A stretch of 64,000 nucleotides of DNA from Paraphysomonas bandaiensis (taxonomy: Eukaryota; Chrysophyceae): positions 62,001 through 126,000 of the forward strand of contig CBFFRP010000152.1 of the NCBI GenBank assembly GCA_965644295.1, in the 5' to 3' direction. Every line of letters begins with the position of its first letter. The first letter of the stretch is position 1. This document shows positions 1 through 9,600 of the stretch, piece by piece. The notes beneath the pieces are model-generated. The model made no database searches, was not told where the DNA came from, and saw nothing but the letters and a program-made list of their open reading frames with translations. The position numbers and the translations under genes are program-made.

Positions 1-1314
1 TCAGTTGATTTAGCATGCCACTAACAATGCCTAGTTAAATTGGCATTAGTCACATAAGGCTTCTTACACATAATAAATACCTTGTGTGGATGAGTCATAT
101 TGAGATGTTATGATGGATTGATAGGCTGGGGCCCAAGAGACACTCAATGCTATTGCAGCAATGGCAGGAATCGCAACTACACGTGCCTCTGATTGACTGC
201 AACCCATTCCAGAGATGGCCAGAAGGAGAAGACCAGTCGAAAAGAGCATTCCGGTATAAAATACAACCGGAACAGCGTGAAATCTGCTAAGGAGCAGTGG
301 CGAAGTGATGGTCAGACCAATTCCAATCGATACCAACGTAATAGCCGTAATAAGGCTAGAATATCCATATACAAAGAGACTAAACTGAATAAAGATAATG
401 AAAATAGTAGACGAACAAATTTGGAGCAGAAAGGTGGCAATCCAGTCCAATGGATGGGATGATAGTTTCATCAACTCAATAGAACCAACATTCAACGGAA
501 AATTGTCGATTAAAAAATGTTTAATTTGGGCAGGAAGATATCGCCCACATATTAGGTGTCGGGCAGTTGAAGGATCCTTGCGAACTCCAATGGTATCGTT
601 AACTGGCATTGCAACAACAACAACAATACATATTGCCCCGAGAAACATAGTAATTACAAAAGGTAGACGAATCCCTATCTTCGTTGCTAATACAGCCCCC
701 AAAGGGGCTCCCACTACAAAAGCAGTTCCTCCAACAGCCCCGGTAAACATCCCTACACGTTTACTGCGACATATTTGGTGAGGATGTAAATCGCATATCC
801 AAGCTAGAGACGTAAAATAGAAACAGTCAAAGGCGCCACCGATGACACCACCAGCATAAAATTCATCAGATGTATAGGCAAAATAGTAAGCAATTCGAGA
901 AAGTATTAGAGAAATTGACGATATTATCAGAACGGGTTTACGGCCAATATAGTCGCTAAAACCAGTAGTATATCTTCCCATAACAAAACTTGCTAGGGAC
1001 CGGAGAAAAGTCGTAGTAGTGTCTACAAAGGCACTCTCACTATTTGGGTGTTCCGCGTCTCCCGAAATTCTCTCATTGATCAACAGTTTTAAAGCCACAG
1101 CATTAATCCCCATCCCAGTGAAATATAACACAGCAGCAAAGGTTACAAGAGTCGAGTCTCGTTCATGAATAGAATGTTTATTCTTCTCAGGAGTATTTAA
1201 GGGAAGAGCTGCTGACATATTAACTGAATCACCCTCATCCACTTGTAGAATCGGATGATGAGTTGGAAGCTCAGTATCTATTTTATATACGGAGCTATCA
1301 CTAATTCGAGCCAT
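1..1314 (-). CDS. MFS transporter, tetracycline-resistance/HIAT1-like (partial)
   Basis: Membrane transporter of the major facilitator superfamily; substrate unknown. Exon 1 runs 1314 to 81 and encodes about 411 residues. A GT donor at 80-79 and an AG at 32-31 allow an in-frame second exon (30 to 1) that continues past the left edge. After a hydrophilic N-terminus of about 50 residues there are repeated hydrophobic helices. The MFS loop 2-3 signature is visible as GFSDYIGRKP near residue 117, and a G-x-A-P-L-G segment lies near residue 200. The splice restores QGIVSGML, the glycine-rich pattern expected at helix 11 of Tet/MFSD14-type carriers, which supports the intron. The C-terminal helices lie outside the window. 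The family call is firm; the subfamily is an inference from motif order. Confidence 0.8.
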
Positions 1315-3023
1315 AACACAAGCGTATATTCCTTAAAACTTAACTGATAATAGTCTGTGTGGTCTTACTGGCTTATGTATATATAAGCCAGCATGCAACT
1401 ATATCACTCCCCATATGCTTTACTTGCTTATAAATAATCTCTAGATATCATATGCTATGATGGGATAATAACTAACTAGTAGAGTGCATTTCCCATCTTG
1501 CTATGCGTGATCGTGTATATCATATGGACATATAGGACAACAGGGTATGATTTTACCCAGGGACTTGTCCCATACATACGTACATACATACATACATACA
1601 TACCTACATACTCAATTTTTCAGTTAACGGGAAGATAGAATGACGAACGGGTTGTAGTTCAATTGACGTATTTCATAAATCAGTGGTTTGGATAGTTGGT
1701 AAATTTGTGGAAATTTGGGTGATTATTGTTAGGATTTGAGGTGATTTTTTCTGGATTTTGGGGTGATATTTATTGGATTTGGGTAGGAATTCCTTTGTAC
1801 GAAGTTTGTTCACCGGACCAGAATTTTGCAGTTTAGAAAATCCAAGATTTATTTCTAGATTTCAGAATTTTATTGTTTATTATAGCTAAAAATAGGTTAA
1901 AGTACTGCTATAGCATCGACCAATGGATTGCTTCATATGTTGTGGTGTAGTGTATCTGTGTATCATATGCAGCACTCATATCTTGATGTGGGCTGGATCG
2001 TTGATTTGCATACTATGTGATGAACCGTATGCATGCAAGTCACCACAGATGGATTATAACGACTCATAAGGAGGAGCATACGACTAGAGTAGTATGTTAA
2101 GAGCACTCCAGTTATGTATGTATGCAGAAAGTCACTATAGCATATAGAGCCTTCCATAGGACTGTATTGTTATATGAAGGAAGGTATGACGGTTACTTCA
2201 AGTCACACGTAGTGGATCCCAGCACGATACTTGCATGACACATTGAACTAAACTGATTTCGAAGATTTAGGATGATTACAACTCTCATAAACTTGTGATG
2301 ACGCTAAATAGCTGAGAGATTGCGAAATAATCATTGCTTAACTACGAAGTAGGCAATGCAATGTACATCATACATGTTCCACTCTAGAGCGAATAATCTA
2401 CTTGTGTTTGTACTTCGCTGGTAGCATCTCTTTGCTAGTTTTTGCTGGATTTCAATTCGTTGTAGTTAGAGCGCAGTAGTACCACTTAATTGTATCTATG
2501 AAAGATTAAATTGAAATTCTACTTACTTGCAATATAGCGAATCAATGGCCAGTGTAGAGATTTCTTTATAGCTTCTTATCAAGGGTGAATCAAGAGTTTC
2601 ATATATACCAGGGTCCAGGGTCATTATTAATGAACGACATATACAGCCATGCATTTATGATTAGGTATATTTCAATATAGCGTCTATTTTCTGCGGGAAA
2701 TATCATCTATTTTAAATCACGCTATCATCTTGCATGAAGCTCACTTCGTCAGACTAGAAATATTGAAAGGATATTACTGCTGTTGTAACTAATATAGCGC
2801 CTAATCAGCGACACTATACGCTACTATTGTGATTCACTGCAATTGCCACCTTTGTTTTCAGGCGATTTGACTTCTCAAAACGAGATCATACGCAGAAATA
2901 AGGAATGCAACATCTATTTTTCTAAGATACCCATTGCCTACTAGGGGACATAGGTCCATAAAAATACGAAATCAGCTTAAGTGTCACATAAATAAATTAA
3001 ATACTTCAAAATCTCCATGGCAA
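1315..3023. other. Intergenic region, no gene recognised
   Basis: I see no convincing coding segment in this 1.7 kb between the MFS gene start and the RRP40 stop. Open frames are short and show no family similarity. A short TACA/TACG microsatellite lies at about 1569-1608, and a G/T-rich stretch at 1690-1800. The promoter of the minus-strand MFS gene should lie just above 1314. Confidence 0.5.
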
Positions 3024-4155
3024 CTAATTTTCATCGTGCATTCGGCGCTCCTTGATCTGCCTAACTAATATATCAACCATGGCCTCCGTGCGAAAGTCGT
3101 CTAGAGTATTGGCATTTAGTATTGCGTTTCGAATAACGATACTCTCATGTGGACTGGCAGCTTTAATCCATACAGCTCCATTTACACCAACGGCCACCTC
3201 ATAGGGGAGGTGTCTACAGAAGAAATGTTGGTACAGCAAAACAAAGCTTATACATGCAGTGACAGATAGAAAATTATATATGATATATATATAATACTTA
3301 AAACATACGCACAACCTTCCTAAGACATTTAGGACGACGCAGTCTGGCTTGAGTAGTCTCTTTGCATACCCAGTAGATACTCGAACCATAATCCCACCAG
3401 TCAGCTCACCATATATCTACTCGACAAAGGAATACAGTAAGCGAACAATGAACAGAGCAACTCTTACAAAATTATAAAAAGAGTAGTTTAGTGTTACATA
3501 CCGCCTCCCCTGAGCTCCATCCTTTCTTACTTCCAGAGGCTGATATACAAGTCAGTTCGGTGTCTAGATCTTTGTGGGCCAGTGACACGCGACAGTACAC
3601 TACATCCCCCACTTTAAACTCTGGTCTGTTGCGCTTTGTCGCTCCCTCAAAGCTCATACGTCCCAAGATTGCAGCTGAATCACTGAAAATATTAACGCGG
3701 TAAAAGTCTGCTGTCCGATCTTCAATAATCCCGACAACTTGGTCACCAGTGCGTGCAATATACTACCACAACAATAACGACACATCCCAATAAATAAATA
3801 ATTAATTACGAACTTACTCTTCTATTATCATTATCCACCTATAACAGAATAAGATACAGATTTTTAACATCATTTAATATATAACATACCCAATAAGTTG
3901 ATGGTTCTCTATACTTTAATACACCAGCACCTTCACATAATACTTGTACATCCTCTGTACCACATTGAACTAATCCACTACCTATAGAAAAACAATCATT
4001 ATAACACATATATATGCATTGTTTATACCTATATTGACTTGTTTCTTTAGTTTGGTGATGGTGTGTTGTACATTATCTCCAGGTAACACTATGTGTGGTT
4101 GATATGAGATATCCACAGACTTTTCAATGGTATTTAAGAACTTATCAACATCCAT
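3024..4155 (-). CDS. RRP40: Exosome complex component RRP40 (EXOSC3-like)
   Basis: RNA-binding cap subunit of the nuclear and cytoplasmic RNA exosome, which degrades and processes RNA 3' to 5'. Six exons: 4155-4029, 3981-3890, 3838-3818, 3762-3502, 3416-3316 and 3213-3024, giving 263 residues, close to human EXOSC3 (275). Joining them keeps one frame throughout. The S1 domain carries the RRP40 hallmark FEGATKRNRP followed by VGDVVYCRV. The KH domain carries the G-x-N-G motif as GVNGAVWIKA, followed by the usual helix (NAILNAN). Between the two is a typical segment, RLLKPDCVVLNVLGR. Introns are 47-102 nt. Exon 3 is only 21 nt. The first three exons are rich in A/T-ending codons. The start is the first ATG in frame with the spliced product. 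Confidence 0.93.
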
Positions 4156-4535
4156 TGTGATGATGGGTGATGGAGAGTGTATGAGGAGATGATAGGTGGT
4201 GATAGAGGGTGATTGAAGGATAGTTCTATATATATATGCATCTACTTAGATGGACTGCATATATACACCTACACATATGCATATGTATGTATGTACATGT
4301 ATATGTCTATGTCTGTGTATGCGTACAGCTGTGTGGATATGTATATACAGCAGTCTATATACGACGTAGTATATATGTATACAGCAGAAGTAGAATACGT
4401 TAAATACCGCGGTATTAGATGATAGGCCCACACTCTCCACCAGTTGTAGAATACGTTGAATACTCTGACTACCACTGTATATAGCATTAACTTAATACGT
4501 GCTGAATAATACATTAAATACCGCTGTATTCAGTA
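4156..4535. other. Intergenic region between RRP40 and the satellite array
   Basis: AT-rich, with mixed TATG/TACA-type simple repeats at 4225-4390. It contains a perfect 14-bp palindrome at 4403-4416 and a degenerate relative of it near 4513-4527, right before the satellite begins. No gene is seen. The RRP40 promoter should lie just above 4155. Confidence 0.5.
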
Positions 4536-6650
4536 GATCCATTGCATGAGATATGAGTGCATTGCATGAGATATGAGTGCATTGCATGAGATATGAGTGC
4601 ATTGCTTGAGATATGAGTGCATTGCTTGAGATATGAGTCCACACAGATCCATTGCATGAGATATGAGTGCATTGCATGAGATATGAGTGCATTGCTTGAG
4701 ATATGAGTGCATTGCTTGAGATATGAGTCCACACAGATCCATTGCATGAGATATGAGTGCATTGCATGAGATATGAGTGCATTGCTTGAGATATGAGTGC
4801 ATTGCTTGAGATATGAGTCCACACAGATCCATTGCATGAGATATGAGTGCATTGCTTGAGACATGAGTCCACACAGATCCATTGCATGAGATATGAGTGC
4901 ATTGCTTGAGACATGAGTCCACACAGATCCATTGCATGAGATATGAGTGCATTGCTTGAGACATGAGTCCACACAGATCCATTGCATGAGATATGAGTGC
5001 ATTGCTTGAGACATGAGTCCACACAGATCCATTGCATGAGATATGAGTGCATTGCTTGAGACATGAGTCCACACAGATCCATTGCATGAGATATGAGTGC
5101 ATTGCTTGAGACATGAGTCCACACAGATCCATTGCATGAGATATGAGTGCATTGCTTGAGATATGAGTCCACACAGATCCATTGCATGAGATATGAGTGC
5201 ATTGCTTGAGACATGAGTCCACACAGATCCATTGCATGAGATATGAGTGCATTGCTTGAGACATGAGTCCACACAGATCCATTGCATGAGATATGAGTGC
5301 ATTGCTTGAGACATGAGTCCACACAGATCCATTGCATGAGATATGAGTGCATTGCATGCGACATGAGTCCACACAGATCCATTGCATGAGATATGAGTGC
5401 ATTGCTTGAGATATGAGTCCACACAGATCCATTGCATGAGATATGAGTGCATTGCTTGAGATATGAGTCCACACAGATCCATTGCATGAGATATGAGTGC
5501 ATTGCTTGAGATATGAGTCCACACAGATCCATTGCATGAGATATGAGTGCATTGCTTGAGATATGAGTCCACACAGATCCATTGCATGAGATATGAGTGC
5601 ATTGCTTGAGACATGAGTCCACACAGATCCATTGCATGAGATATGAGTGCATTGCTTGAGACATGAGTCCACACAGATCCATTGCATGAGATATGAGTGC
5701 ATTGCTTGAGACATGAGTCCACACAGATCCATTGCATGAGATATGAGTGCATTGCATGCGACATGAGTCCACACAGATCCATTGCATGAGATATGAGTGC
5801 ATTGCTTGAGATATGAGTCCACACAGATCCATTGCATGAGATATGAGTGCATTGCTTGAGACATGAGTCCACACAGATCCATTGCATGAGATATGAGTGC
5901 ATTGCTTGAGATATGAGTCCACACAGATCCATTGCATGAGATATGAGTGCATTGCTTGAGATATGAGTCCACACAGATCCATTGCATGAGATATGAGTGC
6001 ATTGCTTGAGACATGAGTCCACACAGATCCATTGCATGAGATATGAGTGCATTGCTTGAGACATGAGTCCACACAGATCCATTGCATGAGATATGAGTGC
6101 ATTGCTTGAGATATGAGTCCACACAGATCCATTGCATGAGATATGAGTGCATTGCTTGAGATATGAGTCCACACAGATCCATTGCATGAGATATGAGTGC
6201 ATTGCATGAGATATGAGTGCATTGCTTGAGATATGAGTGCATTGCTTGAGATATGAGTCCACACAGATCCATTGCATGAGATATGAGTGCATTGCTTGAG
6301 ATATGAGTCCACACAGATCCATTGCATGAGATATGAGTGCATTGCTTGAGACATGAGTCCACACAGATCCATTGCATGAGATATGAGTGCATTGCTTGAG
6401 ACATGAGTCCACACAGATCCATTGCATGAGATATGAGTGCATTGCTTGAGATATGAGTCCACACAGATCCATTGCATGAGATATGAGTGCATTGCTTGAG
6501 ATATGAGTCCACACAGATCCATTGCATGAGATATGAGTGCATTGCTTGAGATATGAGTCCACACAGATCCATTGCATGAGATATGAGTGCATTGCTTGAG
6601 ATATGAGTCCACACAGATCCATTGCATGAGATATGACTTCACACAGATCC
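4536..6650. repeat. Satellite array, 50-bp unit with nested 20-bp modules
   Basis: About 2.1 kb of tandem repeats. The usual 50-bp unit is two 20-bp modules (ATTGCATGAGATATGAGTGC and a variant with ATTGCTTGAG and ending CC) plus a 10-bp spacer ACACAGATCC. The spacer occurs about 39 times. Four units are 90 bp with four modules: three at the left end and one ending near 6260. The last unit is cut to 30 bp. Units differ mainly by one T/C position (GAGATATG versus GAGACATG). Because 50 is not a multiple of 3 and the unit lacks minus-strand stops, all three minus frames stay open for about 700 codons. I treat these frames as by-products, since none has a normal gene context. Confidence 0.97.
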
Positions 6651-7168
6651 ATCGCATATGATCTTTACAATCTTCTCTATCTTGAGTTCGTGACTATCAA
6701 ATATTCGGAGCTTTAGACTTATTTAGTAGTGTTAAATCATTATCTATATTAACTATGTCGTAAACTTGACTTTAAGTATGTACTTAATTTTATTAAGTTC
6801 AATAGGCACAACACAGTATATTTGTATAATAGTAGACAACAGTAATGCATATTCGAAGCGTATGCATTCGCATTGATATTTGTATAATAGTCTTTCGGAG
6901 TACAAAAATATGATAAGCATAAGATTTTCTCTAGAATAACACGACACTAGTAGGGCGAGTAAAAATATCGTTGGAATTATAAACACCTACACATATTGCA
7001 ATAGACAAGCATTATTTGTTACTCTAAAACACAATTAAAAAGTTGACTCAATTAAAACAGTACAAGAGCAGTTAAAATTAGTAAAGTTATCTATACTACT
7101 CATTAAAGAAAATCATTTCCTAGCAAGCAATAACGGGTGGTTTATAGAGGCATGATACAAGGTTGAGG
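6651..7168. other. Intergenic region, AT-rich
   Basis: No gene, repeat family or RNA could be recognised in these 500 bases between the satellite array and the LINE-like repeat. Short open frames lack any family features. Confidence 0.4.
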
Positions 7169-8182
7169 TAACAAGCTACTTATATTGAAGGTCTTTTTAT
7201 TTAGCAATAGGCGTTAAAAACTCGTTTCGATATAGTGGCTAGTTGAATGCTAGATCTACCCATAACTAATCAGCACAAATTCTATTATCCTACTATTTAG
7301 CGCTACAGAAGCTGCTTGTGCATCGCCGCAAGCACCAAGGTGCAACCACTTCCGTTCTTAATGTGGTTTGTGAGTTCGCTCTGCTCCCCCGTGTCTGAGG
7401 ACTCACTGGCGCGTGTTGTCCGGGGGTCTCCCCTTGGGATAAGGTTCCGCCTGGCTCTGAGGTACAGGGTTCTGTATTAAGGTCCTGAGTGTACCGAGCA
7501 CTAGATGTGTGTACTGAGAGGTTGATGGTGTGGTGTAATGTGGCGTTGTCGCCATGCACCGTCTGGGCGTTGGGCATAGGTGGAGTTGCCGGAGACGTCG
7601 TCGCCGTTGTCTAGGACCTGATGGTTTCATACGGTCCGGTGCTATGGTCCTTTGTGTATGGTTGGTAGGGTGCATATGTGCGGTGGGCGGTGTTCCAGTC
7701 TCGGTTCGTCTGTGGATTCCTAGTAATCTTAGCACCCTTGGGCGTTTCCGTTTCTGTCTGTGTTTTGGACGCGGCCGCGGTAGTAGCCTTGGGGGTCCAT
7801 TCTGTAGGGTAACGTATCTTCTACTTCGATCTTGGATCATTAGCTTTGCTGCAGCGAAAAACGGTAGAAGTAATTTCATGATCGCTGATTCGATGCTGCG
7901 CAGTCCTTGGGATGTCAGTGACTCATGGATGTGATCTCCAAAAACCATTTCAAGCTGTGTAGTTGTGATGGTACCCGTCCAGAATCTCTCCACCTGTGGC
8001 ACGGAAGGGTTCCAGGCCCTGCTGGAGAGTCGATGGAGTACAGTGGTGGTCCATTGGGGTAGTTCCGGATTTCTCATTTCTTCTAGAAGCGCGTTTTTGT
8101 GGCTGTGAAATGCAGACTCCCTTATCTGCGCTATGTTGTCATTTGTACAGTCTAGACACATATGCCTAACAAGCTACTTATA
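7169..8182 (-). mobile_element. LINE-like element flanked by a 16-bp direct repeat
   Basis: The 16-bp sequence TAACAAGCTACTTATA stands at 7169-7184 and again at 8167-8182, flanking a 982-bp insert. This looks like a target-site duplication. Read on the minus strand, the insert begins in the middle of a reading frame. It ends with a tail common to several repeats in this window: AACGCCTATTGCTAAATAAA followed by AAGACCTTCAA, which includes AATAAA. A 5'-truncated body, a shared 3' tail and a long variable-length target duplication fit a non-LTR retrotransposon. Against this, the same tail also forms a perfect inverted repeat at 8554-8880, so a DNA transposon is not excluded. The insert is more GC-rich than its surroundings. 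Confidence 0.6.
7403..8161 (-). pseudogene. Coding remnant inside the LINE-like element
   Basis: An open frame of 252 residues fills most of the insert. Its first residues hold a C-x2-C pair (CLDC), then helical sequence with aromatic residues spaced as in C-terminal regions of retrotransposon polyproteins. The last 120 residues are Pro/Arg/Thr-rich low complexity and may be out of frame, since an overlapping minus-strand frame (7577-7293) is also open there. There is no start context of its own: the frame begins at the edge of the insert, as expected for a 5'-truncated copy. I do not recognise a catalytic domain, so the product is unassigned. Confidence 0.4.
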
Positions 8183-8204
8183 CAAGCCTACTTTTCGTAC
8201 AGTC

Positions 8205-8525
8205 ACATATCTTGCACTGGTAAATGTCTTACTATTAGCAATATACGTTTAAGAGTCAGAGCTATTTAACTAACTATGTTAGTTCTGACATCCTACTGTA
8301 TTTAATGCTATGAGAACTATATGTGGGTCGCTGCAAGCCCTAAAGGTGCAACCACTTTCACTGTTTCAGTCAACAGAGCAAAAACAGCGAGCAAGCAGAA
8401 CGATGATAATATACCTCATATCTGCTGACTCCAGGATTTTGAGTTCTAAAGGTAAACAGCCCGGATGCTTAACAGCAGCCAGCCCAATACCCCGGTTCCC
8501 CTTCAGATGGGCCCTGATATTATAA
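8205..8525 (-). repeat. Degenerate copy of the LINE-like 3' region
   Basis: This stretch follows the same order as 7183-7420 and 24170-24440. It has a degenerate tail (ATTAGCAATATACG), then a TGCAAGCCCTAAAGGTGCAACCACTTTC segment equivalent to the GCAAGCACCAAGGTGCAACCACTTCC core, then CCCGGATGCTTAACAGCAGCC, shared with the copy near 24370. It is strongly diverged and carries no open frame of note. Confidence 0.55.
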
Positions 8526-8553
8526 TATAATATGCGGCTCACGTTAGTTTCAT

Positions 8554-8880
8554 TATTGAATGTCTTTTTATTTAGCAATAGGCGTTAAAAACTCGTTCCG
8601 ATATAGCGGCTACACGTTAGTTTCCCGAGGAGATCTCTCTTGTACTTATCTCCCAGAACACCGCAACAAAGTATGAGTCCAGCTTTTACAAAACACGAGG
8701 AGAGTGAAAGAGAGCATCTTTTCAGCCTCCAAACTTTCCTCATACATTTTTCTTATTGATAATTTACTTTGAAAAGATATACTCTGAACTGTGACACTAT
8801 GGCTCAAGGGATTTACTGAATTATACACTATATCGGAACGAGTTTTTAACGCCTATTGCTAAATAAAAAGACATTCAATA
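8554..8880. mobile_element. Non-autonomous element with 52-bp perfect inverted ends
   Basis: Positions 8554-8605 and 8829-8880 are perfect reverse complements over 52 bp, separated by 223 bp. The outermost bases are TA on both sides, so a TA target duplication with TTGAATGTC...GACATTCAA ends is possible, as in Tc1/mariner-type MITEs. The arm is the same sequence as the tail of the LINE-like element at 7185 (which has two or three differences) and the fragment at 58035-58075. It could therefore be a MITE or two tail copies inserted head to head. The core has no recognised coding capacity. Confidence 0.75.
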
Positions 8881-9600
8881 TACTGAATTATAGATAATTT
8901 ATGCGATATAATATATATTATGTAGAATACATTAGAAATTAAAGTCCAAGTGAAATGTGTTATATAATGTGGTGTGAACATATTGCTGCAAGTATAATTA
9001 TAGAATAGAATTCCTCATTTGGTAAGTGGCCTGATGTTAATACATTGAAATTATGAGGTTGTCATAATGTTTATGAAACTGCAACGCAACTAAAATAGAA
9101 GCATTTTATCTCAATGATGCGTATGTTATGAAGTATATGGCGATGAAAAGAGAGAATTGTATGATTGTACGAATCTTAATGATTATTAAAGTAAATTATG
9201 AAGGAGAAGGATTTTCCCAAGGAGGTTTAGAGGGTGAAAAGCGGCTCACTCTCTCTCACTCGAAATAACTATGCACTATATCTACAGAGCTACATGAATT
9301 AGCGATACGTAATAAACAACCAATTCAAGCGCATAGTTAGCAACAACAGTTATTATTTATTTTTTCAGTCTAGATTTACGAAATATCAAAATTTCGGATA
9401 CATCCGATCTTTAAATTCATCAACGTCGAGCTAATGCTCCTATGAAACTAGCAATGAATACAAATCATAGCTACCATTACTTTTAATATACGGACACATA
9501 ATGTACACGTATGTGCCTGATACACTTTTTCCCTTTAGTATAGAAACACCCTTGTAGTTCACCGAGGCACACTTTTCAGGCAACAAATATCGATACTATC
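8881..9600. other. Intergenic region downstream of the CNBD gene
   Basis: AT-rich, with no gene recognised. It contains the 3' flank of the minus-strand cyclic-nucleotide-binding gene. Confidence 0.4.

Noticed and set aside
4536-6650. CRISPR array
   Set aside because: The repeat is tandem with no unique spacers, and the DNA is eukaryotic.
4492-6657. Three overlapping minus-strand frames of about 700 codons
   Set aside because: They are produced by a 50-bp satellite unit without stops. All three frames read the same peptide cycle, and there is no promoter, start context or splice evidence.
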